From Streptomyces fragilis (lineage in GTDB: Bacteria > Actinomycetota > Actinomycetes > Streptomycetales > Streptomycetaceae), in assembly GCF_003112515.1 (NCBI RefSeq), contig NZ_BEVZ01000002.1, positions 1,798,001 to 1,862,000 on the forward strand: a DNA stretch of 64,000 nt. Direction: 5' to 3'. The first letter of the stretch is position 1; every line of letters starts with the position of its first letter. This document shows, piece after piece, positions 35,945 through 46,056 of the stretch. The position numbers and the translations under genes were made by a program. A model generated the notes under the pieces. It made no database searches and had not been told where the DNA came from. It worked only from the letters and a program-made list of their open reading frames with translations.

Positions 35945-36394
35945 ATGCCCGAAACGCCTGAGCAGCCCGTCACCGATCCCTTCCAGCCGCCCGACCCCGA
36001 GGAGGAGCGGGCGCGGCGCGCCCCCGGCGCCCTCTTCCGCATCGCCGAGCGGCACGCCGCGACCGAGGAGCAGCGCCGTCGGCAGACCAACCCGATGCTC
36101 CCCGCGCCGCACGAGGCGGTGCGCACGGTGGCGTTCCTGCTCAGCGGCGCCGCCCGGCTGGAGGACGGCGAACCCGAGGTCGACAAGGCCGACATCACCG
36201 CCGCGCTCACCCTTCTCCCGCTGGTGCGGGGTGAGCTGGACGAGCTCGAGACCGGCCTCCTGCAGATGGCCCGCGGCCGGGGCATGACCTGGCAGGAGAT
36301 CGCGTTCGGGCTCGGTCTGGGCACCCAGCAGGCGGCGCGGCAGCGCTACGAACGCCTGGCCTCCCGCACCGCCCGCGACGAGGAGGCGTCCTGA
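35945..36394 (+). CDS. hypothetical protein with C-terminal HTH
   Basis: Soluble 149-aa protein. A Pro/Glu-rich N-terminus is followed by helices and a C-terminal segment RGRGMTWQEIAFGLGLGTQQ, then AARQRYERL, that reads as a helix-turn-helix resembling DNA-binding motifs in sigma-like or ParB-like proteins. It may be a regulator, perhaps of itself, given the palindromes at its promoter. No family name is certain. Confidence 0.75.
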   Translation: MPETPEQPVTDPFQPPDPEEERARRAPGALFRIAERHAATEEQRRRQTNPMLPAPHEAVRTVAFLLSGAARLEDGEPEVDKADITAALTLLPLVRGELDELETGLLQMARGRGMTWQEIAFGLGLGTQQAARQRYERLASRTARDEEAS

Positions 36395-36439
36395 GCCCGT
36401 GACCGGGCCCCGCTCCGAAGGGGCGCCGCGGTCCCCTCG

Positions 36440-37168
36440 TCAGTCCGTCGGGGGCGCCGCGGCCGGCCAGCCCTGTTCCGCGGCTTCGAAGAAGTGCGCG
36501 CGGACCCGGTGCAGCCAGGCCTCCACGGGACCCTCGTCCGGGGTTTCCGGCAGGACGCTGCGGGCCTCGGCGAAGGCGGTCTCGTACCGGCGCAGCAGGG
36601 GTTCCGCGGCCGAGGGGTCGGCCGCGACCCGGGCGCCGAAGTCGTGGAACTCCTGCGGATCGTCCACCCGCAGGGTCAGTGAGCCGGTCGTGTACAGCTC
36701 CAGGCCCTGCGCGCAGAGCCGTTTCAGGTGGCGCGCGTGCTTGGCGGTGCGCTTGCGTAGATCGGCCGAGAAGGCGCCGTCGCCCCGCCGCTCCAGCCGC
36801 CGGAACTGCTGGACGGCGTAGCCGAGATAGGCGTCACGCACCCGCCCGGCGCTGAGGAAGCAGCCGCGGAGGGCGACCAGTTCGTCCCCCAGCGGGGTGC
36901 GCACCTCGTACAGCTCCTCCGGCAGCCACACCAGCTCCATCGCGGTGGGGTTGCCGGAGAGGGCCAGCCGGCACCACTTGGCCGCCTCGTGCAGCGTGCG
37001 GTCGGGTGCGGTGGTGACGTGCGACTCCTTCGGCCGCCGCAGCCCGTGCAGCTCCACGGTGGGGACGGCGAAGACACCGAGCCTGTCCACGTCCGAACCC
37101 GCGTGGGCGAGACCGTACGCCGTGGAACCGACGACCCCGGACAGCAGGACGTTCGCATGCGCGGTCAT
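36440..37168 (-). CDS. nucleotidyltransferase (RNA-repair/DNA polymerase beta-like, COG3541-type)
   Basis: A 242-aa protein with a minimal nucleotidyltransferase head: VVGSTAYGLAHAGSDVDRLG contains Gly14-Ser15 and the metal-binding Asp26 and Asp28. A helical C-terminal region follows (FRRLERRGDGAFSADLRKRT and on). Relatives are annotated as predicted nucleotidyltransferases of RNA-repair systems or as antitoxin-like; no partner gene lies beside it. ATG 37168 has GGGAGG nine bases upstream; the open frame beyond is rejected. Substrate unknown. Confidence 0.82.
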   Translation of the reverse strand: MTAHANVLLSGVVGSTAYGLAHAGSDVDRLGVFAVPTVELHGLRRPKESHVTTAPDRTLHEAAKWCRLALSGNPTAMELVWLPEELYEVRTPLGDELVALRGCFLSAGRVRDAYLGYAVQQFRRLERRGDGAFSADLRKRTAKHARHLKRLCAQGLELYTTGSLTLRVDDPQEFHDFGARVAADPSAAEPLLRRYETAFAEARSVLPETPDEGPVEAWLHRVRAHFFEAAEQGWPAAAPPTD

Positions 37169-37353
37169 GGTGGCCGCCTCCCCCTGGTCGTGCCGCGGAC
37201 GAAGGGTCCCGAGCCGCGTGGCGCCCATTCTCTCGGGCGCGTCGTCGCACGTCACCCGCATTTCCCGGCGCGCGCCCGCGGGCCGCCAGGGCCGCACCGT
37301 CCGAACCCCCCGGCCGCCTGGGCCGCACGGTCCGGATCCCCCCGGCTCGTCGC

Positions 37354-37686
37354 CTACAGTGCCTCCTCCACCTCGGCCAGCAGGCGCCGCTTGGGCCGCG
37401 CGCCCACCATGGAGCGCAGCGGTTCGCCCCCGCGGAAGAGCATGAAGGTCGGCATGGACAGCACGCTGTACCGGTTCGTCGTCTCCGGGCTGGTGTCCAC
37501 GTCCAGCTGCACCACCTTCAGCCGCTCGCCCTGCTCCGCGGCCAGCGCGGTCAGCACCGGGGCCATCTGCCGGCACGGCGGGCACCAGTCGGCGGTGAAC
37601 TCCACCAGCACCGGCAGCCGCGCCCCGAGCACCTCCGCCGTGAAATCGGCGTCCGACACCTCGGCCACGCCCTTCGCCCTGATCAT
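37354..37686 (-). CDS. thioredoxin with WCPPC active site
   Basis: A 110-aa thioredoxin. The active site is Trp34-Cys-Pro-Pro-Cys38 rather than the usual WCGPC, which tends to raise redox potential; the cis-Pro segment VLSMPTFMLFRGGEP is intact. Cytosolic, no signal peptide. Its ATG overlaps the stop of the MerR-family gene by four bases (ATGA), so regulator and thioredoxin are co-produced; this pairing suggests a redox- or metal-responsive unit. Confidence 0.93.
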   Translation of the reverse strand: MIRAKGVAEVSDADFTAEVLGARLPVLVEFTADWCPPCRQMAPVLTALAAEQGERLKVVQLDVDTSPETTNRYSVLSMPTFMLFRGGEPLRSMVGARPKRRLLAEVEEAL

Positions 37687-38108
37687 CCTCGTCCTCCCAG
37701 TTCGCAGACGGGCTCCGGGCCCCCCGGAACCAGCGCCTCGGCGGCCAGACCCTCACGCGCCCGCTCGGCCCGGGCCAGCTGCCGGGAGACCTTCTCCCGG
37801 ACCCCCCGCAGCTGCTCGATCATCGAGTCGAGCTCGTCGAGCTTGCGCCGGTAGACCAGCTGCGACGCGGGGCAGGAGTCGCCCTCCGCGTGGCCCGCGC
37901 GCAGGCACTCCACGAAGGGCCGCGTCTCCTCCAGGCCGAAACCGAAGTTCTGCAGCATCCTGATCTGCCGCACCTGCGCCAGGTCGTGCTCGTCGTAGGT
38001 GCGGTGCCCGTTGCCGTCCCGCCGCGCCGACAGCAGTCCGCGCGACTCGTAGTACCGCAGGGTGCGGGTGGTGGTCCCGGCCTCAGCGGCCAGCTCGCCG
38101 ATTCGCAT
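37683..38108 (-). CDS. MerR-family regulator of the thioredoxin operon
   Basis: MerR-type activator of 141 aa. DNA-binding domain MRIGELAAEAGTTTRTLRYY, ESRGLLSARRDGNGHRTYDE; dimerisation helix about 80-118. Cys residues occur at VECLRAGHAEGDSC and near the C-terminus (EPVCELG), which could bind metal or sense thiol oxidation, but spacing does not match SoxR's CxxCxxC pattern. Promoter architecture upstream is exactly MerR-like (separate entry), indicating autoregulation. Confidence 0.9.
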   Translation of the reverse strand: MRIGELAAEAGTTTRTLRYYESRGLLSARRDGNGHRTYDEHDLAQVRQIRMLQNFGFGLEETRPFVECLRAGHAEGDSCPASQLVYRRKLDELDSMIEQLRGVREKVSRQLARAERAREGLAAEALVPGGPEPVCELGGRG

Positions 38109-38115
38109 GCCGACG

Positions 38116-38146
38116 ACGGTACGGCTTGACGCCGACGTCAAGGCAA
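38116..38146 (-). promoter_or_regulatory. MerR-type promoter/operator with 19-bp spacer
   Basis: On the minus strand, -35 TTGCCT (38141-38146) and -10 TACCGT (38116-38121) are separated by 19 bp. Within the spacer is the dyad CTTGACG-N4-CGTCAAG (38125-38142). This overlong spacer with central dyad is the hallmark of MerR-activated promoters. The -10 box ends seven bases before the ATG, so the message is probably leaderless. Confidence 0.75.
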
Positions 38147-38269
38147 GCGTCCGGCGCCGGGGCGGACGGGGTGCGGGCACGCGCAACACCGGGGGCGGCC
38201 GAAGCCGCCCCCGGTGGAGGAAGGGAAGGAGGGGGGAAGGGGCGGAGAGGAACGGTCGCCCCGGCCGGG

Positions 38270-38476
38270 CTAGGGCAGCAGTTTCTCGAGCGCCGCGGAT
38301 CCCTCGGAGGCCAGCTTGCGCTCGGCCCACTTCAGGGTGTCCGGCGTGACGTCGCGTCCCGTGGCCAGGACAAGATCCTCGGGGGTCACCTCGGAGTCGG
38401 GTCGGGCATGGAGCTTCCCGTCCGGAGTGACCCCCTCGAAGGAGGCACGGGACTCGTCGGGCTGTGCAGTCGACAT
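38270..38476 (-). CDS. small conserved hypothetical protein, 68 aa
   Basis: Acidic soluble protein: SFEGVTPDGKLHARPDSEVT, PEDLVLATGRDVTPDTLKWA and ERKLASEGSAALEKLLP. I believe close relatives occur across Streptomyces, from memory, without known function. ATG 38476 follows GGGAGA at five bases. No membrane segment or nucleic-acid-binding motif. Confidence 0.75.
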   Translation of the reverse strand: MSTAQPDESRASFEGVTPDGKLHARPDSEVTPEDLVLATGRDVTPDTLKWAERKLASEGSAALEKLLP

Positions 38477-38736
38477 GGGTCTCTCCCTCGGCTCGCCGAT
38501 AGGCACACGCGTACCCCCGGAAAACCTCACCTATGCCTACGAAACGGTCATCGGATGATCGACGGCAAGGCGGGGGAGGGGCCGCGGCAGCGGTCTCCGG
38601 AAGCCCCTCGTGTCCCGGGCGCCCCGTTCGCCGGTGAGGGCAAAAGGTGCTAAAACCGTGAAAGCCCCATAACTGCGTGTCGCGCGCCCGCTCACGGTGC
38701 GTGAGCGCGACGAGCCGGCCGAAGGAGCATCCCCGC

Positions 38737-40395
38737 ATGACGGACGTATCCAGCAAGGGTCCCGCACAGGGTGACGACAGGGAAATCCTGACCAACCGGC
38801 AGGGACACTTCGTCTACGACAACCAGAACCAGCGCACCGTGGGCGCGCGGGGACCCGCCACGCTGGAGAACTACCAGTTCCTGGAGAAGATCAGCCACTT
38901 CGACCGCGAGCGCATCCCGGAGCGGGTGGTACACGCCCGCGGGGCGACCGCCTTCGGATACTTCGAGGCGTACGGCGCGTGGGGCGACGAGCCCGTCGAC
39001 CGGTACACCCGGGCGAAGCTGTTCCAGGAGAAGGGCAGGCGGACCAGGGTCGCCTGCCGCTTCTCCACGGTGATCGGCGGGCGCGACTCCTCGGAGTGCA
39101 ACCGCGACCCCCGCGGCTTCGCGGTGAAGTTCTACACCGAGGACGGCAACTGGGACCTCGTCGGCAACAACCTGGGCGTCTTCTTCATCCGGGACGCCAT
39201 CAAGTTCCCGGACGTCATCCACGCCCTCAAGCCGGACCCGGTCACCTTCGTCCAGCAGCCGCGCCGCATCTTCGACTTCATGTCGCAGACCCCGGAGTCC
39301 ATGCACATGCTGGTCAACCTGTTCAGCCCGCGCGGCATCCCGGCGGACTACCGGCACCAGCAGGGCTTCGGCGTCAACACCTACAAGTGGGTCAACCAGC
39401 AGGGCGAGACCAAGCTGGTGAAGTACCACTGGATGCCCAAGCAGGGCGTCAGGAGCATGACCGAGGAGGACGCCGCCAACCTGCAGGCGCAGGACGTCGG
39501 CCACGCGACGGCGGACCTCTACGGCGCGATCCAGCGCGGCGAGTACCCGGAGTGGGAACTGCTCGTGCAGATGATGGACGACCACGAGCACCCGGAGCTG
39601 GACTTCGACCCGCTGGACGACACCAAGACCTGGCCCGAGCAGGAGTTCCCGCCCAAGGCGGTGGGCCGCATGGTGCTCGACCGCTGTCCGGAGGACTTCT
39701 TCGCCGAGTCCGAGCAGATCGCCTTCGGCACCGGCGTGCTGGTGGACGGCCTGGACTTCTCCGACGACAAGATGCTGGTGGGCCGCACCTTCTCCTACAG
39801 CGACACCCAGCGCTACCGGGTGGGCCCCAACTACCTGCAGCTCCCGGTCAACCAGCCCGACCACGGACTGGTGCGCACCAACCAGCGCGACGGCCAGATG
39901 ACGTACCACGTCGACGGCGGGGGCGGTAACCCGATCGTCAACTACGAGCCGTCCATCCTGGGCGGACTGCGTGAGGCGCACTACCCGACCCACGACGAAC
40001 AGGGGCCGGAGATCAGCGGACGCCTCACCCGCAAGCGCATCCCGCGCACCAACGACTACCTGCAGGCCGGCCAGCGCTACTGCCTGCTGGAGGAGTGGGA
40101 GCGGGACGACCTGGTCAAGAACATGATCGACCTGCTCTCCCAGTGCGACCGCCCGGTCCAGGAGCGCATGGTCTGGCACTTCCTGCTCGTCGAGAACGAC
40201 TTCGGCACCCGGGTCGGCGACGGCCTGGGGATCGGCGCGAAGGACGTCGCCCACCTGCAACCGCTGGAGAGCCAGGACCTCACCGACGAGGACAAGGAGC
40301 GGCTGCGCAACCTCGGGAACAACCCGCCGCGCGACGTCCAGGGCCTCACCATGACCCACTGCGTGCCCAACGAGCGGTTCGTGGTCACCCGCTGA
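38737..40395 (+). CDS. monofunctional heme catalase, KatX-sized
   Basis: Decomposes hydrogen peroxide in the cytosol or spore. 552 aa, longer than small-subunit catalases (about 485) and shorter than the large type; the N-terminal 30 and C-terminal 60 residues are extra, as in Bacillus KatX. Distal His66 ([11 protein letters not shown]), Asn144 (DLVGNNLG) and heme-ligating Tyr354 ([10 protein letters not shown]) are present, so it should be active. AAGGAG lies nine bases before the ATG. A perfect terminator hairpin follows. The KatX comparison is by size and is tentative. Confidence 0.93.
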   Translation: MTDVSSKGPAQGDDREILTNRQGHFVYDNQNQRTVGARGPATLENYQFLEKISHFDRERIPERVVHARGATAFGYFEAYGAWGDEPVDRYTRAKLFQEKGRRTRVACRFSTVIGGRDSSECNRDPRGFAVKFYTEDGNWDLVGNNLGVFFIRDAIKFPDVIHALKPDPVTFVQQPRRIFDFMSQTPESMHMLVNLFSPRGIPADYRHQQGFGVNTYKWVNQQGETKLVKYHWMPKQGVRSMTEEDAANLQAQDVGHATADLYGAIQRGEYPEWELLVQMMDDHEHPELDFDPLDDTKTWPEQEFPPKAVGRMVLDRCPEDFFAESEQIAFGTGVLVDGLDFSDDKMLVGRTFSYSDTQRYRVGPNYLQLPVNQPDHGLVRTNQRDGQMTYHVDGGGGNPIVNYEPSILGGLREAHYPTHDEQGPEISGRLTRKRIPRTNDYLQAGQRYCLLEEWERDDLVKNMIDLLSQCDRPVQERMVWHFLLVENDFGTRVGDGLGIGAKDVAHLQPLESQDLTDEDKERLRNLGNNPPRDVQGLTMTHCVPNERFVVTR

Positions 40396-40419
40396 CCCGG
40401 CCCCTGCCCCGAGCGCAGA

Positions 40420-40455
40420 GCGAAGCCCCCCGGCGGACGGGCCGGGGGGCTTCGC
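40420..40455. terminator. intrinsic terminator after catalase
   Basis: Perfect 15-bp stem (40420-40434 with 40441-40455) around a 6-nt loop between the convergent catalase and DUF1232 genes. Confidence 0.85.
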
Positions 40456-40485
40456 GCCGTGCGTGTGCGACGGGCGGCGCGGGGG

Positions 40486-40860
40486 TCAGTCCCGGTGGGG
40501 CGCGGCAGCGAGGCCGGGAGCCGCGCCCCCGCCCGGAGCGCCCGCTCCGCCGGGCGTGGCCCCGCGCGGGCGCCTCGGCAGCGTCATGCCCTTGGGCAGC
40601 GTCGCGCGCATGCTGCGCAGGGCCAGCAGCAGGGCGCCGATGTCGTCGAGGTACACCGGGTCGGGGACCAGATCGGCCGGCAGCACCAGATAGGCGACCG
40701 CGCCCCAGAACACCCACTTCGGGCCGGTCGGCAGACCGGCCTGCCGCAGCGCGCGGCGGGTGCGCACCAACCGCAGCAGCAGCCGCACCGCGACCGCCAG
40801 CAGGACCACCGCGACCACCACGGCGACCGCGACCAGCACCAGCGTCGTCCGCTCGTCCAC
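40486..40860 (-). CDS. DUF1232 (YkvA-like) membrane protein
   Basis: A 124-aa protein with one strong N-terminal transmembrane helix (TLVLVAVAVVVAVVLLAVAV) and a DUF1232 domain with the typical WGAVAYLVLPADLVPDPVYL and DDIGALLLALRSM. Function unknown. The GTG start at 40860 has GGAGG seven bases upstream. The C-terminus is Pro/Gly/Arg-rich. It lies just downstream of the molybdenum-enzyme genes on the same strand but 96 bp away. Confidence 0.8.
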   Translation of the reverse strand: MDERTTLVLVAVAVVVAVVLLAVAVRLLLRLVRTRRALRQAGLPTGPKWVFWGAVAYLVLPADLVPDPVYLDDIGALLLALRSMRATLPKGMTLPRRPRGATPGGAGAPGGGAAPGLAAAPHRD

Positions 40861-40956
40861 CGCACACCTCCCAAGCGAGGAGGGCGGCGCACGTGCGTCA
40901 CCCTCCTCTTCAGCTTCCCCGACGGCGGGCCCGTACGGCACCCGTCGTGGCCGAGG

Positions 40957-43080
40957 TCACGCCCGGTGGTGGGCCGCCCCCTGCTCGGACAGGGCCTCCA
41001 GCACACGGTCGGGGGTGAGCGGCAGCTCCCGCATCCGGACGCCGGTCGCATGGTGGAAGGCGCTGCCGACGGCGGCGGCCGTGCCCACCACGCCGATCTC
41101 CCCGATGCCCTTGCCGCCGGTCGGGTTGAGGTGCGGGTCGTCCTCCTCGATCCAGTGGGCCTCCACCGAGGGCACGTCCGCGTTGACCGGCACGTGGTAG
41201 GCGGCCAGGTCGCGCTCGGCGAAGTCCCCGAAGGCCGGGTCCAGGGTGGAGCCCTCGGTGAGGGCCATGCCGAGCCCCATCACCATCCCGCCGACGAACT
41301 GCGAGCGCGCCGTGCGCGGATTGAGGATGCGCCCGGCGGCGTACACGCCCAGCAGACGGTTCACCCGGACCTCGCCGGTGACGGTGTCGACGCCGACCTC
41401 GGCGAAGTGCGCCCCGAAGGCGTGACGGGCGTGGTCGCTCCCGGCGTCGGCGAGACCGGTGGTGTCCGCGTGCTCCTCGAGCCCTTCGTGGGGCAGCGAG
41501 CCCTGGTACACGGCGAGCCGGCGTGCCAGCCGGACGCAGGCCTCGTGCACCGCCCAGCCCCAGGACGCCGTGCCCGACGAGCCCCCGGCCAGCGGCGCGG
41601 CGGGCAGGTCGCTGTCGCCGATCTCGATCCGCACCCGGTCGCCCGGCGCGCCCAGCGCGTCGGCGGCCACCTGGCCCAGCACGGTGCGCGCCCCGGTGCC
41701 GATGTCGGTGGCGTTCACCCGCACCAGGAAGGTCCCGTCCGGCAGCGCCCGGGCCGTGGCCGTGCTCGGGGAGACCAGCACCGGGTAGGTGGCCGACGCC
41801 ACGCCGGTGCCGGTGAGCACCTGCCCCGCCCGGCGCCTCCCCGGCCGGGGATCGCGCCCCTCCCAGCCGAACCGGCGGGCGCCCTCCCGCAGGCACTCCA
41901 CCAGGTGACGGCTGCTGAACGGCTTGCCGGTGTCCGGTTCGACGTCGCAGTCGTTGACCACCCGCAGCTCGACCGGGTCCATGCCCAGGGCCTCGGCCAG
42001 CTCGTCCATCGCCGATTCCAGCGCGTACATGCCGGGCGTCTCACCGGGGGCGCGCATCCACGAGGGGGTGGGGACGTCCAGCCGTGCCACCCGGTGCGCT
42101 GTCCGGCTGTGCGGCGCGGTGTACATGGTGCGTCCCGGCACGGCGGCCTGCTCGACGAACTCCTTCACCCGCGAGCTGTAGGTGGTCACCTCGTGGACCA
42201 GCGAGCGGATCCGGCCGTCCTCGCCGGCCCCCAGCCGCACCCGGTGCAGCGTCGTGGCGCGGTGGCCCACCAGGGCCGGCAGGTCGCGGCGGGGGAGCGC
42301 CAGGGCGACCGGCCGTCCCGTGTGCAGCGCCGCCATGGCGGCCAGCACCACGTCGGGGCGCGGCGTGCCCTTCGACCCGAAGCCGCCGCCGACGTGCTCG
42401 GCGCGCACGGTGACGGACTCCTCCGGCACCTCGAACATGGCGGCCAGCGTCTGCCGGACCGTGGTGGTGCCCTGGCTGGAGCAGTACGCCTCCAGCCGGC
42501 CGTCCGTCCAGCGGGCCGTGGAGGCGTGCGGCTCCATCGGGTGGTTGTGCAGTGGCGGCACCCGGTAGGCGGTGTCCACCCGTACGGGGGAGGAGGCGTA
42601 CGCGCCGTCCGGGTCACCGTGCTCGCGCAGCCCCGGATGGCCGCCGTTGGCCTTCTCGGGCACGTACGCGTCCGGGCGGTCGGGCGTCAGCAGCACGTCG
42701 TGGTCCAGCGGCAGGTACGCGACGTCCACGGCACCCGCGCCCTCACGCGCGGCCTCCGGCGTCTCGGCGACCACCAGGGCGACGACCCAGCCGCGGTGCG
42801 GCACCCGGTCGTCCTGGAGGACCGCCAGCGTCGGGTCGTCCGGCTCCGCGAGCCGTGGCGCGTTCTCGTGGGTGAGCACCGCCAGCACGCCGGGCACGGC
42901 CAGCGCCGCGGAGGCGTCGACCCGCTCCACCCGGCCGCAGGCCACCCGGGCCGGGACGGGCCAGGCGTGGGCGAGGCCGGGCAGGCGGTGCTCGACGGCG
43001 TAACGGGCCCGGCCGGTGACCTTGTCCAGGCCCTCCCTGCGGACGACGGGAGTGCCGAGCGCGGCAGGGGCGTCGGGCAT
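40957..43080 (-). CDS. xanthine dehydrogenase-family molybdopterin-binding subunit
   Basis: Large catalytic subunit of 707 aa of a heterotrimeric molybdenum hydroxylase. The N-terminal domain starts DKVTGRARYAVEHRLPGLAH; cofactor-binding segments include HVGGGFGSKG and WMRAPGETPGM, and the catalytic Glu lies in GGKGIGEIGV near the C-terminus. Together with the FAD and 2Fe-2S subunits the layout matches the PaoABC/YagTSR aldehyde-oxidase type; the substrate (aldehyde, purine or other heterocycle) is not determined. Start ATG 43080; 146 bp separate it from the FAD-subunit stop. Confidence 0.9.
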   Translation of the reverse strand: MPDAPAALGTPVVRREGLDKVTGRARYAVEHRLPGLAHAWPVPARVACGRVERVDASAALAVPGVLAVLTHENAPRLAEPDDPTLAVLQDDRVPHRGWVVALVVAETPEAAREGAGAVDVAYLPLDHDVLLTPDRPDAYVPEKANGGHPGLREHGDPDGAYASSPVRVDTAYRVPPLHNHPMEPHASTARWTDGRLEAYCSSQGTTTVRQTLAAMFEVPEESVTVRAEHVGGGFGSKGTPRPDVVLAAMAALHTGRPVALALPRRDLPALVGHRATTLHRVRLGAGEDGRIRSLVHEVTTYSSRVKEFVEQAAVPGRTMYTAPHSRTAHRVARLDVPTPSWMRAPGETPGMYALESAMDELAEALGMDPVELRVVNDCDVEPDTGKPFSSRHLVECLREGARRFGWEGRDPRPGRRRAGQVLTGTGVASATYPVLVSPSTATARALPDGTFLVRVNATDIGTGARTVLGQVAADALGAPGDRVRIEIGDSDLPAAPLAGGSSGTASWGWAVHEACVRLARRLAVYQGSLPHEGLEEHADTTGLADAGSDHARHAFGAHFAEVGVDTVTGEVRVNRLLGVYAAGRILNPRTARSQFVGGMVMGLGMALTEGSTLDPAFGDFAERDLAAYHVPVNADVPSVEAHWIEEDDPHLNPTGGKGIGEIGVVGTAAAVGSAFHHATGVRMRELPLTPDRVLEALSEQGAAHHRA

Positions 43081-43084
43081 GAGG

Positions 43085-43205
43085 TTCCTCCTCCGGGTGA
43101 CGGCGATGACGGCGGTGACGGTGACGGTGGCGACGGCTGTGACGTCGAAGGCGCCGGTGACGACAGGTGACGGCCGTGACGTCGGTGACGCCGGACGCGG
43201 CTGAC
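43085..43205. repeat. GTGACG-type short tandem repeats
   Basis: The spacer between the FAD and molybdenum subunits is dominated by repeats of GTGACGGCG/GTGACGGTGACG and variants. Order is imperfect, as in a decayed microsatellite. Confidence 0.8.
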
Positions 43206-43226
43206 CTGCGGGTCGCGACCGGCGGG

Positions 43227-44215
<989 letters not shown>

Positions 44216-44219
<4 letters not shown>

Positions 44220-44740
44220 GGGACGACGTCCTCCACGGCCTCGACGATGCGCGGATAGGCCCCGCAGCGGCACAGGTTGCCGCTCATCCGCTCGCGGATC
44301 TCCGCCGCGCCCAGCGGCGTCGGCTCACCCGCCTCGGCCTCGGGGCCGGTGACCGCGGAGGGATGACCGGCGGCCGCCTCGGCCAGCACGCCCACGGCCG
44401 AGCACAGCTGGCCGGGGGTGCAGTAGCCGCACTGGAAGGCGTCCCGCTCGAGGAACGCCCGCTGCAGCGGATGGGGCTCGCCGTCCGGGCCGGCGAGCCC
44501 TTCCACGGTGGTGACCTCGCTGCCTTCGAGGGCGACGGCGAGCAGCAGGCAGCTGTTCATCCGTCGCCCGTCGACCAGTACCGTGCAGGCGCCGCACTGG
44601 CCGTGGTCGCAGCCCTTCTTGGCTCCGGTCAGGTCCAGGTCCTCGCGCAGCAGGTCCAGCAGGACGCGCCGGTTGTCGACGGTCAGGGTGCGCTCCCGGC
44701 CGTTGACGGTGAGCGTCGTGCGGGAGGAGCGGGAGGTCAC
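44216..44740 (-). CDS. 2Fe-2S subunit of the molybdenum hydroxylase
   Basis: Small electron-transfer subunit of 174 aa with two 2Fe-2S clusters. The plant-type cluster is GCDHGQCGACTVL with the fourth Cys in MNSCLLL; the second, near the Mo site, is CGYCTPGQL with CRCGAY. No Tat signal, unlike PaoA, so the enzyme is probably cytosolic. Its GTG start overlaps the stop of the DUF5709 gene by four bases. Confidence 0.93.
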
Positions 44741-45249
44741 AGCGACCGCTCGTCCTCGTCCGGGACGCGGTGCACCGCGGCCTCCTCCGCCGAGGCGGCG
44801 CCGCCGCTGATGCCCACGTCCTCGGCCACCATGTCCTTCTCGGCGTCCTCGCGGGCCCCCTCGTCCGGGGCCACCAGCCGGCCGGCGCGCTCGTCGCCGA
44901 CCTCGTCGTCCAGCGGCTCGCCCTCGCCGCCGGGCAGGTCTCCCACGCCGTCGCCGTTCACCGGGGGCTCGGCCGCAGGGTCGGGCCGCTCCTCGGCCAG
45001 GCGCTCGTCGAGGCTCTCGCCCTCGCGCTGCTCGCGCGCCGTGGTGCCGTGGCTGTCCACGCCCAGCGGCCGCTCGGGCGGCGAGTACCCCTCGTCGTAG
45101 GGCTCCCTCTCCCGCTCGTTGAGGGTGTCCTCGGGGTCCAGGATGCCGTCGTCCTCACGGCCCTCGAGGCCGTCCTGGGGCTGGTACACCTCGTCGCCGA
45201 AGCCCTGGCCGTCGGCGTTGCCGTCCATCGCGTCTGTCGGGTCAGTCAT
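44737..45249 (-). CDS. DUF5709 protein, first gene of the molybdenum-hydroxylase operon
   Basis: Very acidic, low-hydrophobicity 170-aa protein, recognised as DUF5709 by DEVYQPQDGLEGREDDGILD, EDTLNEREREPYDEGYSPPE and RPLGVDSHG. Probably largely disordered; function unknown. ATG 45249; the frame is open upstream but composition there is shadow-like. Its stop overlaps the next start, so it is translationally coupled to the 2Fe-2S subunit, a coupling that may be coincidental or may mark a shared stress response. Confidence 0.8.
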   Translation of the reverse strand: MTDPTDAMDGNADGQGFGDEVYQPQDGLEGREDDGILDPEDTLNEREREPYDEGYSPPERPLGVDSHGTTAREQREGESLDERLAEERPDPAAEPPVNGDGVGDLPGGEGEPLDDEVGDERAGRLVAPDEGAREDAEKDMVAEDVGISGGAASAEEAAVHRVPDEDERSL

Positions 45250-45462
45250 GGGGACCGCGTATCCAGCGCGGGTCGCCTGACACCCCCCGTCTGCGGGCGC
45301 CACCCGGACGCCCCGGCCGAGCCGTGATCGATCGCGACAACCAAGCGATCCCAATTCGTGCATGTTCCAAATGAAAATGCCAAAGCCCCGAACGGGGGTC
45401 GGCACATTCCGTAGTGTCTGGTCGCGTCCGCGGACACCGAGCGGTGGGGGAGGGGATTCGGG

Positions 45463-45882
45463 GTGCCCGGAATCGACGAGAGCCTGCAGGAGATCATGCG
45501 GCAGCCGGGAGCACGCGGCGCCGCACTGGTCGACTGGATCAGCGGGCTCTCCCTGGGCGCCGTCGGAGAAGCCCCCGGCAAGGACCGGGAGGCGGCCGCC
45601 GCCGAGGTCGCCGAGGTCGCCCGGCTCAGCTCCGAGCACCGCGTCTTCGCCCCCGCGGGCGCGGAGGGCGGGGACGGCCCGGCGCCGGGCGAGCCCGGTC
45701 AGGAGCCGCCGGTCGAGGACGTGATCGTCACCACCGCCTCGGCCTACCACGTGGTGCGCTTCGTCCCCACCGCCTTCGACGGCAGCGTCTGCCTCCACCT
45801 GTGGCTCGACCGGGCCGAGGGCAACCTCGCGATGGCCCGGATCCGGCTGGCGGAGGTCGTCGACCGACTGGTGCTCGGATGA
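45463..45882 (+). CDS. roadblock-like hypothetical protein
   Basis: A 139-aa protein with a probable roadblock/LC7-like fold: GIDESLQEIMRQPGARGAAL, then VDWISGLSLGAV and a C-terminal half ending NLAMARIRLAEVVDRLVLG. A Pro/Glu/Gly-rich loop lies at about 65-90. In Streptomyces such modules work with small GTPases and membrane histidine kinases in conservons, none of which is nearby. GTG 45463 follows a G-rich Shine-Dalgarno. An AT-rich spacer precedes it. Confidence 0.7.
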   Translation: MPGIDESLQEIMRQPGARGAALVDWISGLSLGAVGEAPGKDREAAAAEVAEVARLSSEHRVFAPAGAEGGDGPAPGEPGQEPPVEDVIVTTASAYHVVRFVPTAFDGSVCLHLWLDRAEGNLAMARIRLAEVVDRLVLG

Positions 45883-46056
45883 GGCGGCCGGTGCGGCGTC
45901 GCGCGGACCACGGCCCGCGCGGTGCGAAGGACGCGGCGGGTGACGACGTGCGGTCGACGGCCCGTGCGGTGCGAGGCGCGGCGGGTGACCACGTGCGGTG
46001 CTGAGGACGCGGTGGGTGACGAAGGCGTTGACGGGCGAGGCGAAGGGAGCGGGCCG

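Noticed and set aside
38920..40359. Long minus-strand frame opposite the catalase
   Set aside because: Mirror of a clearly conserved catalase on the plus strand; typical high-GC shadow frame.
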